From: a virus
Reading direction: 5' to 3' (one strand)
DNA: 24,730 bases
Virus record (IMG/VR): IMGVR_UViG_3300030098_003980
Span: 1-24,730 of that record
Of this stretch, positions 7,448 through 14,618 are shown in pieces (position 1 is the first letter of the stretch; every line of letters begins with the position of its first letter). The notes below the pieces were generated by a model. The model was not told the origin of the DNA. It saw only the letters and a program-made list of their open reading frames with translations, and ran no database searches. Position numbers and translations under genes: made by a program.

Positions 7448-7864
7448 ATGTTAACAGTAATAATTGACAACAACAATAAATTGACGTTTGAATATCTTGG
7501 TGATACTGTTATTAAATATATACCAACGAATGACCAACGTCGCTATGTAAATGAATTCTTTACAAGATATAAATTGATGTGTATTGATGAGGACGGCAAC
7601 GAACAAAACTATCCAGTCGTAATTCATAACAACGTAAATAAAACGACAACAACATTAAACACAGAACAACTAGATTATGTTGATTTATATCGTGGCGTAC
7701 CAAATAGTACACGCTACAGACCAAATAAATTGATGACGTTTGAGAAAGACCGCGAGGAATGGTTGCTACAACGAATGAAACGTCACTTTAAAGATTTTGA
7801 TAACGGTAAGATAACCGAGCAACAGTATAAAACTGAAATAAGGACATTGATAGGCAATGGATAA
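7448..7864 (+). CDS. Unknown hydrophilic protein
   Basis: The 138-residue product begins MLTVIIDNNNKLTFEYLGD. The first half looks beta-rich (a repeated strand-turn pattern through GNEQNYPVVIHNNV), and the last 50 residues are helical and charged (EEWLLQRMKRHFKDF). No motif or family is recognised. There is no clear ribosome binding site, and a five-codon mini-frame ends just over the start (ATGATAAATAAAATATGTTAA). Arg codons are mostly CGT or CGC. It overlaps the following small membrane gene. Confidence 0.6.
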   Translation: MLTVIIDNNNKLTFEYLGDTVIKYIPTNDQRRYVNEFFTRYKLMCIDEDGNEQNYPVVIHNNVNKTTTTLNTEQLDYVDLYRGVPNSTRYRPNKLMTFEKDREEWLLQRMKRHFKDFDNGKITEQQYKTEIRTLIGNG

Positions 7865-7970
7865 AATATTTAACTATCTAGACTCGATGCCAATAGAATA
7901 TTACTTGCTAATGTATGGAATATTCTTCTTAATTGTGTATCTTGCTGGAAATAAATACAATAATAAATAA
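7857..7970 (+). CDS. 37-residue single-span membrane protein
   Basis: The ATG lies within the last codons of the preceding gene (ATGGATAA overlap). The product, starting MDKIFNYLDSMPIEYY, has one hydrophobic span at residues 15-30 (YYLLMYGIFFLIVYLA) and a polar Asn/Lys tail. Overlap, length and the clean membrane span support a real gene. Function is unknown. Confidence 0.55.
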   Translation: MDKIFNYLDSMPIEYYLLMYGIFFLIVYLAGNKYNNK

Positions 7971-7983
7971 ATAAGAGCTAAAC

Positions 7984-8241
7984 ATGAAAAAGAACGTAAG
8001 ATATTACGTTGATGACATAGTTGTTGACGCTAAAGATGATAACTTACCAAAATATCTTGATGTTTATGATAATAAAGGCAAGATGGTCACATCTGTACAA
8101 TTACATTTCGATTGCTATGAAGATGAATATGGCAATATAATAAGTTATAGTGATGATGATGATACTAACGCTTTATTACATGAAGAAGAAGATAATAACA
8201 TTTGCCCTAGTGATTGCAGTTGCCATGAAGAGGAAAAATAA
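7984..8241 (+). CDS. Small acidic protein with Cys-rich tail
   Basis: The 85-residue product has a basic start (MKKNVRYYVDD), a beta-like middle (KYLDVYDNKGKMVTSVQLHF), a run of four Asp, and a tail ending CPSDCSCHEEEK in which three Cys and one His could bind a metal. It is strongly acidic overall, which is typical of small inhibitors that mimic DNA, but no family is recognised. It starts 13 bases after the preceding stop with AAGAGC upstream. Confidence 0.55.
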   Translation: MKKNVRYYVDDIVVDAKDDNLPKYLDVYDNKGKMVTSVQLHFDCYEDEYGNIISYSDDDDTNALLHEEEDNNICPSDCSCHEEEK

Positions 8242-8243
8242 CA

Positions 8244-8372
8244 ATGAATAGAATAGAACGCTATTTTATAGACAAAGCAGAGAAAGTAGTTGACTTTATA
8301 AGTGCTGATAGTACTGGTAATGTCATCATATTTCTAGTATTGCTAGGTCTATTGTTCCAAGTTATAAGATAA
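8244..8372 (+). CDS. 42-residue C-terminal-anchored membrane protein
   Basis: AGAGGAAA lies 7 bases before the ATG. The product starts MNRIERYFIDKAEKVVDFI (amphipathic helix) and ends in one membrane span, VIIFLVLLGLLFQV, with a final Arg. The stop overlaps the next ATG as TAATG. Topology suggests a cytoplasmic N-terminus. Function is unknown. Confidence 0.6.
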   Translation: MNRIERYFIDKAEKVVDFISADSTGNVIIFLVLLGLLFQVIR

Positions 8373-8608
8373 TGCCAACGCTTGAAGATTTATATAAAGC
8401 AGAGGATTTTCCGTGGGTTGGCAAAGTAAAATGGGGCTTAATCAAAAAATTAACGCTAAAACAATTTCAAGATTTGTATAATCCCAATGCAAGATACATG
8501 AAGATAAAGCATAAGTCGATAGGCAATATAGTCTATTTTAGCATACTTCTTCAAATACATGAAGATAAATTATGTGTAGATTGTAATTGGTGCGCCCTGA
8601 AGGTTTAG
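8372..8608 (+). CDS. Small protein with C-terminal Cys cluster
   Basis: The 78-residue product (MPTLEDLYKAEDFPWVG at the start) ends with CVDCNWC, a compact metal-binding-like motif. A near-duplicated DNA word, ATACATGAAGATAAA, occurs twice (about 8494 and 8555), encoding the KIKHK and HEDK regions. Translation probably depends on reinitiation after the TAATG overlap, as no ribosome binding site is seen. No family is recognised. Confidence 0.5.
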   Translation: MPTLEDLYKAEDFPWVGKVKWGLIKKLTLKQFQDLYNPNARYMKIKHKSIGNIVYFSILLQIHEDKLCVDCNWCALKV

Positions 8609-8627
8609 TCATGTTTTCCTTTGGGGC
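8594..8627 (+). promoter_or_regulatory. 10-bp hairpin over a stop codon
   Basis: GCCCTGAAGG (8594-8603) pairs with CCTTTGGGGC (8618-8627), including two G-U pairs, around a 14-base loop that holds the TAG stop of the preceding gene (8606-8608). No T-run follows, so it does not look like an intrinsic terminator. It could stabilise or mark an RNA end. Confidence 0.45.
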
Positions 8628-8652
8628 AAAGATTTTAAAAAGAGGTATATAA

Positions 8653-8865
8653 ATGAACGAACAAGAACAAAAAGCTTTAGATTCATTGATAGCTGTAAGT
8701 ATATCTATGGGTGAGTTTATGAAAGCTATTATAAAGTTGACTACCAACAAGCAAACAAAAGAATATCTACTCGCTTTACAAAGTGTAGAAAGAGATGTAG
8801 CTCGTATTGTTGAAAGTATAGTATCTTTGAAAATGAAGCTAACAAATATATTTATAAATAAGTAA
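8653..8865 (+). CDS. Small all-helical protein
   Basis: AGAGG lies at a proper distance before the ATG. The 70-residue product begins MNEQEQKALDSLIAVSISMG and shows hydrophobic heptad spacing to its end (VERDVARIVESIVSLKMKL), consistent with a helical bundle or dimer. No catalytic or metal motif is seen and no family is recognised. It is followed by a structured noncoding stretch. Confidence 0.6.
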   Translation: MNEQEQKALDSLIAVSISMGEFMKAIIKLTTNKQTKEYLLALQSVERDVARIVESIVSLKMKLTNIFINK

Positions 8866-8873
8866 AGATTTAA

Positions 8874-8967
8874 TTGGGGTTGAAGCAAGCACATAATAAA
8901 ACCGAGTGCGTGAGGTCGTATCATTATCTCCTTTGTTAATAGCGACTGACAAAGCCGGACACCCCAA
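8874..8967 (+). ncRNA. Structured noncoding island before the AAA+ gene
   Basis: TTGGGGT (8874-8880) pairs perfectly with ACCCCAA (8961-8967). Within it, GCAC can pair with GTGC (about 8887-8908), and GGTCGT (about 8913-8918) with GCGACT (about 8942-8947, with wobbles). Together these give a three-way junction of about 94 bases. CCGGAC lies directly inside the 3' closing strand. The island fills most of the 150-base gap before the AAA+ gene. It could be a 5' regulatory leader or a stable small RNA. No known RNA family was recognised and it is not a tRNA (no T-arm). Confidence 0.4.
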
Positions 8968-9015
8968 AGATTTGTGCTCGACATAAAGTTGGGCCATTAA
9001 TAAAAAAGGAAGCGT

Positions 9016-11148
9016 ATGGCGGAAACTATCACATATTCCGTACCAGAGCAAGACGATATAAATACTGTTATAGGTCTACATGCAGCGTTGAATGATGAAG
9101 GTTACATTTGTGACGAATCATTTGCGTCTAAAATAATGACATCTATAAACACGAAGCCCATTAGTGGTGCATTTTTATATGGTATGGCTGGTACTGGAAA
9201 GAGTTACCTACCAATGGTACTTGCTAAAGTGTTAGAACGCCAGCTTTTCGTACATCAATGTACTCAAGGCACTCGTGAGGAAGATTTACTCGTGAAAATA
9301 ATGCCATCTGAAGATACAGCTTCAGGTGTCAAAGTTGGACATGGTAAAATATTCCAAGCAGCCATTGAGTCTCGCAAAAGACCAGTTATGTTGATGCTGG
9401 ATGAATGGGACAAAACAAGACCTAGCGTAGATGGATTCTTTTTGGATTTTCTACAATATGGTCGTTTATCGTTGCCCGGTGTTGAAGATGGTGATGTTCA
9501 AGCTAATTTGGACAATTTGACCGTATTTATCACTGCTAATGATGAACGTGAATTTCATGAAGCTCTACTACGTAGATTTCCAATGATTCATGTTAATCCT
9601 ATTGAACCTGCTGATGTTGTATCTGCTCTTAAGTTGACTCATGATGACAATGAATACATTCCAGCTATGTTAGACCTGTATACACGCAGTATAAAAGCAA
9701 ATTTGCCAAAACCTGCTACTATACAAGAATTACGTCAGTTGATGGATGCTATTGATTGTTTAGATGGCGATGGTGACTGGGATGCGTTGGTGTATCAGTA
9801 CATAACAAAAACACCAGAAAATCATATTCTTCTTGCTGACCAAGATAAGGTAGAAGATTTTGATATGCCTAGCTTGAACAAAAAAGTGGATGCTGATGAA
9901 TATGGTGTTGATGTTGTGCCAGAACGTATTAGCAATGAAAAAGGATATATGCCTGACCTAAGAGATTTAAGTCGATTCAACGAATCCTTTGAAGAAGCTA
10001 AATTATCGCGTGTTCCTGAAAATACATCAGTTGTTCTTGCGAGAAACCCTGAAGATTCAGTTGTTATAGATGATTTTATGATGACTGAAGACCTAGATAG
10101 CTCCGAACCTGAATTGGCAGCAATGCCTAGTTGGGGTGTTATCACAGAGAATGTTGCATATATAACTAATGTAGTATTTACGAGTGCTCACGCTCACTAT
10201 TTAGACAGAGCGAGATTTTTCCGTGATAAACAAGGAGAAATTCGTATTGTTGACAAATATGCGACGCGAGAAGAAGTAAACAGGATGCTACAAGGTAAAT
10301 GGTTCGTACATAAAAGAGATAAGGAAGAAGTAATAGCTAGATTAATAGGTTCAACCAAGACAGACTTGCGTTACACAAAAGAAGGCGGTCTTGAAATCAT
10401 TACTTCAACCAGTCAGAAATTGCTTAGGCTATTCAGACTAAACTGTAAAGATAATCTTGCTTATATTCATTCACTTGAAGAAATAAGTCAAGATTCTTTA
10501 AACGCTTTATCTTATCGTACAACACCATCAAATCTGGCTGTACGTGATTTGTATCGCACAATTACACAAGGTACAATTAGTGTAGGCAATAGCGTAATAA
10601 AATCAATGAGCGAACATGATGGTTATTGCAGGGGATTATTTGTAAGGTCTCCGTATAATGGACGCGAAAGATGTCACATGGCAGACATTCCATTCATAGA
10701 CACATTACTTGATGGTGCTGGTAAAGACTACAAAGTGAAATCTATGCAAGATGGTTTTGTTATAGTAGCCAAGAACATTGATTTTATCGTTACCAAAATC
10801 GGTGCTGAAGACCATGGCTTGATGAAGATGAATATTGATGGATATGTGACACCAAAGGTTATGGCAGTTATCGTTAATTGGCTATCTGATATACCATTGT
10901 ATAAATGTTTTCAGCATGACGGTACAATAAGAGAAAAGCTGGAAAAGACCGGCTGGCGTATATCTGTTGGCAATGTTAATGTCTTATATAAGAATGGAAT
11001 ATATGCTTATATAGTTTATGACTATGTAATGTTTTGTTGTTTCATTAATGAGCATAGCAGTCACGATAACGAAAGCCTTTCGCTAGACATGAAATCTAAA
11101 ATAAACAGGATGAGAGCTCTTGAAAAAGCACATAGACCGACTACATAG
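9016..11148 (+). CDS. MoxR-type AAA+ ATPase (CobS-like)
   Basis: The 710-residue protein has an N-terminal AAA+ module: Walker A GMAGTGKS at 56-63, Walker B LMLDE at 126-130 followed by WDK, sensor 1 in FITAND (N175) and an LLRRF arginine-finger motif at 184-188. The loops between these resemble MoxR and CobS rather than DnaA or ClpX. Residues about 300-710 are an additional region with no recognised domain, much longer than in usual MoxR proteins. MoxR ATPases act as chaperone-like remodellers with a VWA-domain partner, and that partner is encoded next with a 29-base overlap. The ribosome binding site is AAGGAAG. The phage role is unknown. Confidence 0.85.
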   Translation: MAETITYSVPEQDDINTVIGLHAALNDEGYICDESFASKIMTSINTKPISGAFLYGMAGTGKSYLPMVLAKVLERQLFVHQCTQGTREEDLLVKIMPSEDTASGVKVGHGKIFQAAIESRKRPVMLMLDEWDKTRPSVDGFFLDFLQYGRLSLPGVEDGDVQANLDNLTVFITANDEREFHEALLRRFPMIHVNPIEPADVVSALKLTHDDNEYIPAMLDLYTRSIKANLPKPATIQELRQLMDAIDCLDGDGDWDALVYQYITKTPENHILLADQDKVEDFDMPSLNKKVDADEYGVDVVPERISNEKGYMPDLRDLSRFNESFEEAKLSRVPENTSVVLARNPEDSVVIDDFMMTEDLDSSEPELAAMPSWGVITENVAYITNVVFTSAHAHYLDRARFFRDKQGEIRIVDKYATREEVNRMLQGKWFVHKRDKEEVIARLIGSTKTDLRYTKEGGLEIITSTSQKLLRLFRLNCKDNLAYIHSLEEISQDSLNALSYRTTPSNLAVRDLYRTITQGTISVGNSVIKSMSEHDGYCRGLFVRSPYNGRERCHMADIPFIDTLLDGAGKDYKVKSMQDGFVIVAKNIDFIVTKIGAEDHGLMKMNIDGYVTPKVMAVIVNWLSDIPLYKCFQHDGTIREKLEKTGWRISVGNVNVLYKNGIYAYIVYDYVMFCCFINEHSSHDNESLSLDMKSKINRMRALEKAHRPTT

Positions 11149-12193
11149 AGATTGGCGTAAGTTCGATACCGTAGACAAACCAAAGGAGGACAATATAAAA
11201 GTAGATGCTCCTATTGTCAATGATGTCAAACCGACAGACACGGCAATCAATGCACAGCAGCTGAATAAAGGTAGGTTTATAAATCCTGAGTTAAGTGTCA
11301 AGAAAGCGAACAATCTGGGGGGCGTCAAGCCCCTCGGATTGGGCAAGTTAAAAGGAAATTCAAACGCCCTTTCAGAAAGATTTAATAACAATATAAAAGC
11401 AAATTCAAAGTCTCTTAAAACAGTCAATAATAGGCATGATGAATATGAAGAATACGAAAAAATGCTGGATGTTTTAACAAGAGCTCAAAAACGTAGCGTA
11501 AATGACTTTCAAGAAGCTATTGATTATGATGGAATGAGTGAATATCCAGCTCCAGCAAGTAATTTAACGCGAGATGGAGTTAAAAATAGGAGATTAGCAG
11601 TAGAATTATCTAGAGTTATCAGTAAATTAGCTGAAGACCACGTGGGGGCCACAACAGAGGGTGATGATTTTTGGGATTGCGATAGATTAGTAAGACGGCA
11701 ATTCAACAAAGAATCAATATATAACTGTCGTAACTCGCGTGAAAAACAAAATATTGTCATTATGTTGGACAGCAGTCCATCATGTGAAAAAGAATCTCAA
11801 TTTTATAGCGATATAGCTACTCAAATATGCAGATTTGGAGATGTTGAATTATATAACGCTCCCAATGGTAGGCTAGTTAAGATATATAGCACCAAAGAAA
11901 AAAGATTTGTTCCATTTTTAACAATGGAAGATGTAATTAAAGATATACATAAATTATCAGCGTTTAAAAATAGAGTGATAATATTTTTTGGCGATTGTGA
12001 TGGATTTAGAATTATGGCCGAAGCGTCAGTAAATAATATAGTATATTATTTTAATTCTTCGCATATAGATGATATTGATTATTATATAAGTCAATATGGC
12101 GATAGATTTAATGGAAAACGAAGTAATTTTAATGTTATGCCAGACATAATAAATATTAAATCATTTATGGAGGCGTGCAAAAAACTTAAATAA
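11120..12193 (+). CDS. VWA-domain protein, partner of the AAA+ ATPase (CobT-like)
   Basis: The start is most likely TTG at 11120, inside the end of the AAA+ gene, with AGGA 9 bases upstream; the next in-frame Met is near residue 115. Residues 1-110 are polar and Asn-rich and probably disordered. A helical region follows with WDCDRLVRRQF (185-195), as seen before VWA domains of CobT-like proteins. The VWA begins at about 211, with a MIDAS-like DSSPS at 217-221 and further strands VIIFFGDCDG and NNIVYYF. MIDAS metal sites let such proteins bind clients for the cognate MoxR ATPase. The pair resembles the CobS/CobT-like pairs annotated in large phages. Confidence 0.75.
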   Translation: MKKHIDRLHRDWRKFDTVDKPKEDNIKVDAPIVNDVKPTDTAINAQQLNKGRFINPELSVKKANNLGGVKPLGLGKLKGNSNALSERFNNNIKANSKSLKTVNNRHDEYEEYEKMLDVLTRAQKRSVNDFQEAIDYDGMSEYPAPASNLTRDGVKNRRLAVELSRVISKLAEDHVGATTEGDDFWDCDRLVRRQFNKESIYNCRNSREKQNIVIMLDSSPSCEKESQFYSDIATQICRFGDVELYNAPNGRLVKIYSTKEKRFVPFLTMEDVIKDIHKLSAFKNRVIIFFGDCDGFRIMAEASVNNIVYYFNSSHIDDIDYYISQYGDRFNGKRSNFNVMPDIINIKSFMEACKKLK

Positions 12194-12220
12194 CAACAAC
12201 ATAAAAAGGAGCTAATAACA

Positions 12221-12862
12221 ATGGCTAAGAATAAAATAAAGTTCTTGGTAAAAAAGAAAGATAAGCTTTATTCCGGAACTCCCGGCAGTAAAGAAGAAAG
12301 TGATAATTATCATGATGTAGCTTTAAAACTATCATTAGATATGTATGAGCTTACTAACAGATTACCAAGACATGAATATCTTTCAGCTATGGCCAAGTAC
12401 TTTAAAAAGAGACCGGGCGTTATAGATGCAGAAGCTGGAAGTTATAAACCACATCAAAGTATGGCTATCAAAATGTATTTGATGAGCGATATTGTTAAGG
12501 TTCTTAACACAGTTTCTGAACAAGCTAACGTTAAACCAGATGATATGAATATCAACTTAGAGTTCGTTGATAAATATAGGCATGGTAAAGGACAACCAAT
12601 AGCTATTAGTGTTGGGATTCATAAAAGGTTAGATAAAAGTAAAGCTGAAGTAGTTCATAGGCTATGCATGATACATATGCAAGAACTTTTACGTAGCTTT
12701 CATGAAGAATATCCCGGCATCGCTATATCAGATGATGAAGGACGAGATATCTTGACTGGTGCGAGTACTTTCAAAAGAGATAAAGATGTAGAAATTGATG
12801 ATGAGACCGCTAAAGCCTTAGAGCGGTTAGATTGGGATAGAACATCTAGGGGTGAGGCATAA
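12221..12862 (+). CDS. Unknown protein, third member of the AAA+/VWA cassette
   Basis: AAAAGGAG precedes the ATG, and the gene follows the VWA gene after 27 bases. The 213-residue product begins MAKNKIKFLVKKKDKLYSG. It is mostly helical with a charged tail (DRTSRGEA) and includes HRLCMIHMQELLRSFHEEY around residue 150. No domain is recognised. Because it is co-oriented and ends at a strong structured island, I infer it acts with the ATPase and VWA proteins, for example as client, adaptor or regulator. This is not shown by sequence motifs. Confidence 0.65.
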   Translation: MAKNKIKFLVKKKDKLYSGTPGSKEESDNYHDVALKLSLDMYELTNRLPRHEYLSAMAKYFKKRPGVIDAEAGSYKPHQSMAIKMYLMSDIVKVLNTVSEQANVKPDDMNINLEFVDKYRHGKGQPIAISVGIHKRLDKSKAEVVHRLCMIHMQELLRSFHEEYPGIAISDDEGRDILTGASTFKRDKDVEIDDETAKALERLDWDRTSRGEA

Positions 12863-12873
12863 TAATAGAATGC

Positions 12874-12999
12874 TATATAAGAGTCTCTGAGTTAAATCAA
12901 TCTACGTGACGAAATAGCTGAGTGAAAAGTCACGCTCTTATATACTCTCTATTAGGATAAAAGAGAGCATAGGTTTTTATATTTTCCCCTATGCTCTCT
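12874..12999 (+). promoter_or_regulatory. Structured island with two competing hairpins (attenuator-like)
   Basis: TATATAAGAG (12874-12883) pairs perfectly with CTCTTATATA (12935-12944). Inside, CGTGAC (12905-12910) pairs with GTCACG (12929-12934), and its 3' strand directly abuts the outer stem, so the helices can stack. Next, AGAGAG (12962-12967) can pair either upstream with CTCTCT (12945-12950) or, as part of the 12-bp AGAGAGCATAGG (12962-12973), with CCTATGCTCTCT (12988-12999). A run of nine T lies at 13012-13020, 12 bases after that stem. The mutually exclusive pairing resembles attenuation, but the T-run is farther away than in normal terminators. Confidence 0.5.
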
Positions 13000-13045
13000 A
13001 CCCTTCGCTAATTTTTTTTTAACTATAAATAAAGGAAACAAATAA

Positions 13046-13366
13046 ATGGGAAACCTAGAAGATTCCTTGCTAGAATATGGCATTATCAAAACAATAAACG
13101 CAGGTAGTAATGTTTGTTGTGATGGATGTAATGGCCCTTATCCAGAGCAAGGTGATGAAATAAATGGAGGTGTTATCATTGGCGGTAGTGCTTATTGTCA
13201 AGCTTGTTCAGATAGATATGGATGGGAAGCAGAAGACTATGAATACGCTGATGAAATAACTGAAATTATGGATAAAAACAAGACATTTAAGCAAAATGTT
13301 CTTGATTACAGAAAGAAAATGACTGGTTCTACTGACGCAATTACAAGGATATATAGCATTAAATAA
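13046..13366 (+). CDS. Small zinc-binding protein
   Basis: AAAGGAAA lies before the ATG. The 106-residue product has Cys at 24, 25, 28 (CCDGC) and 51, 54 (CQAC), a two-knuckle zinc site spanning a Gly-rich loop, then an acidic helix (EYADEITEIMDKN) and a basic tail. No family can be named. It is the first gene after the attenuator-like island and is followed by the AT-rich palindromic spacer, so it may be an individually controlled unit. Confidence 0.65.
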   Translation: MGNLEDSLLEYGIIKTINAGSNVCCDGCNGPYPEQGDEINGGVIIGGSAYCQACSDRYGWEAEDYEYADEITEIMDKNKTFKQNVLDYRKKMTGSTDAITRIYSIK

Positions 13367-13541
13367 TATATTATTATTATTTTTTTTAGCTATTATGCTA
13401 AATATTATAAATATATTATATATAGCTATAGCTAATATATATATATTATATAAATAAATAAAAGTGAAATCATGTTTTTTTGAAAACATTGGTAATTAAC
13501 TTGATAACTTTGTAATTTCAGTCATGGAAAGGTTAAGAAAT
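13367..13541. repeat. AT-rich palindromic spacer
   Basis: This gap is almost pure A/T to about 13460. It contains the palindrome TAGCTATAGCTA (13423-13434) and an inverted pair TTAGCTAT (13386-13393) and ATAGCTAA (13428-13435). The GCTATAGCTA word followed by TTATATAAATA also occurs in the divergent control region at 6422. It may be a regulator binding site, a promoter for the recombination genes or a second melting region. The last 80 bases hold only AT-rich sequence and the upstream ATG rejected for the next gene. Confidence 0.5.
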
Positions 13542-13745
13542 ATGGAAAACATCAAACAATGCTCATTCAGGTGTCCTGAGTCTATTTGGAAGCGATTTAA
13601 ATTGTATTGTACTTACAACAATATCGCTTGTCAAGACCAGCTTACCACATTGATTGAGCAATTCATTAACAACGAAGAATCAGAAATAAGGAAAAATGCA
13701 GGAAAGGAACTTAAAAAGCATTTACAGTCAGTACCTCGAGCATAA
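13542..13745 (+). CDS. Ribbon-helix-helix-like DNA-binding protein
   Basis: I chose the ATG at 13542, not the one at 13524, because AAAGG lies 9 bases before it and none precedes the other. The 67-residue product begins MENIKQCSFRCPESIWKRF: a beta strand followed by helix WKRFKLYCTYNN and a second helix CQDQLTTLIEQFINN, the layout of RHH (CopG/Arc-like) dimers. It likely binds DNA near its own gene, where the palindromic spacer lies. It overlaps the nuclease gene by 50 bases. Confidence 0.55.
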   Translation: MENIKQCSFRCPESIWKRFKLYCTYNNIACQDQLTTLIEQFINNEESEIRKNAGKELKKHLQSVPRA

Positions 13746-14433
13746 GAACGACCAACATACCGCTGTAAGATATCGTGATAAATCATGGTTTCATAGCAGT
13801 TCATCAGGGTTGTGTGCTAGAAAGCATTTTTACTCCTCTGTTCAACAAGTCGAAGGTACGCCTGTGAATGATAATACACAGCGTATCTTCCGGCTTGGTA
13901 ATCTAGTGCATGAAGATATACAAGATGCACTCACTTGGTATGCTCAGAAACATGGGTTGCCATTACTTATAGAAAAAGAAATTTATTTAGAAGATTTAAA
14001 TGTACGTGGCTACATTGATTTAGCCTTGCTTGATACAGAAGGCAATAACCATGTACTATACGATATAAAAACCTGCAACGAATGGAAGTGGAAAGGTTTG
14101 TTTGGCAGATTCGGAGATGGAGAGCCATCAATGAATTACCAATTACAACTTGCTACATATGGATTGTGGGCCAAAAGATACTATGAGTTAGATAGTGTCA
14201 AAATGAAATTATGCTACTACAACAAGAACACAAGTATGATGCGAGAAATTGACGTATCTGAAGAGTACATTGATGAAGCTCAAGAGTACTGGAGTAGGGT
14301 TAATTTGCTCGTGGCGGACAAAACTGTACCTGATGTGAATCTAGGTATAGCCCCAGTATATAAATGGGAATGCAACGAAAAATACTGTCAGTTCTATGAT
14401 GTATGTGGCGGAGGTTTAAATGCTATTAATTGA
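13696..14433 (+). CDS. Cas4-like PD-(D/E)XK exonuclease with Fe-S cysteines
   Basis: The 245-residue protein has the RecB/Cas4 nuclease motifs: LVHEDIQ (H72), RGYIDLALL (D108), LYDIKTC (D123, K125) and the QLQLATYGLW motif (Q149/Q151, Y155). One N-terminal Cys (C40, LCARK) and three C-terminal Cys (C226, C231, C237) fit the 4Fe-4S cluster of Cas4, AddB and Dna2-type enzymes. Such enzymes resect DNA ends to make single strands, the substrate for the annealing protein encoded downstream. There are no cas1, cas2 or repeats nearby, so this is a phage recombination enzyme and not a CRISPR gene. AAGGA lies 4 bases before the ATG. Confidence 0.85.
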   Translation: MQERNLKSIYSQYLEHKNDQHTAVRYRDKSWFHSSSSGLCARKHFYSSVQQVEGTPVNDNTQRIFRLGNLVHEDIQDALTWYAQKHGLPLLIEKEIYLEDLNVRGYIDLALLDTEGNNHVLYDIKTCNEWKWKGLFGRFGDGEPSMNYQLQLATYGLWAKRYYELDSVKMKLCYYNKNTSMMREIDVSEEYIDEAQEYWSRVNLLVADKTVPDVNLGIAPVYKWECNEKYCQFYDVCGGGLNAIN

Positions 14434-14440
14434 AAGGTCA

Positions 14441-14588
14441 GACACCGTTAAAAACAGGATGACGAGTGTCGGGTTGAGCGAATATATGGTGGAGACTACC
14501 ATGATTAATAGCATGATTTCGGGGATTGATTGCTCTGTTTTTTTCCTTTTTTCTTGCAGACAGCGAATCAACGCCAACGTCAATCCCC
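14441..14588 (+). ncRNA. Structured noncoding island before the membrane-protein cluster
   Basis: This 185-base gap has no plausible gene but several stems. GACACCGT (14441-14448) pairs with ACGAGTGTC (14462-14470, one bulge). ATGGTG (14486-14491) pairs with TACCAT (14497-14502) around a 5-base loop. GGGGATTGA (14521-14529) pairs perfectly with TCAATCCCC (14580-14588), enclosing a U-rich stretch (14538-14554). GAGC..AAT (14476-14483) could also pair with ATTGCTC (14529-14535) just before the U-run, which would make a terminator-like form. It may be a regulatory leader or a small RNA; no known family was recognised. Confidence 0.45.
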
Positions 14589-14618
14589 AAGCTTTAAATA
14601 AAAGAAAAGGAATAGGAA

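Noticed and set aside
8538-8984. Minus-strand frame of 148 codons across the small gene at 8653 and the island at 8874
   Set aside because: It runs opposite to all neighbours, has no ribosome binding site, and covers a structured island and a well-placed plus-strand gene.
8874-9000. tRNA or tmRNA-like gene
   Set aside because: The 7-bp closing stem fits, but there is no T-arm, no TTCGA-type loop and no CCA or anticodon arm of the right size.
12874-12944. Hammerhead ribozyme-like core (GTGACGA and GAAA nearby)
   Set aside because: The first core base is G instead of C and no stem II separates the two core parts, so the catalytic fold cannot form.
13696-14433. CRISPR adaptation system because of the Cas4-like nuclease
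   Set aside because: No cas1, cas2 or repeat-spacer array is present, and the neighbours are phage recombination genes.
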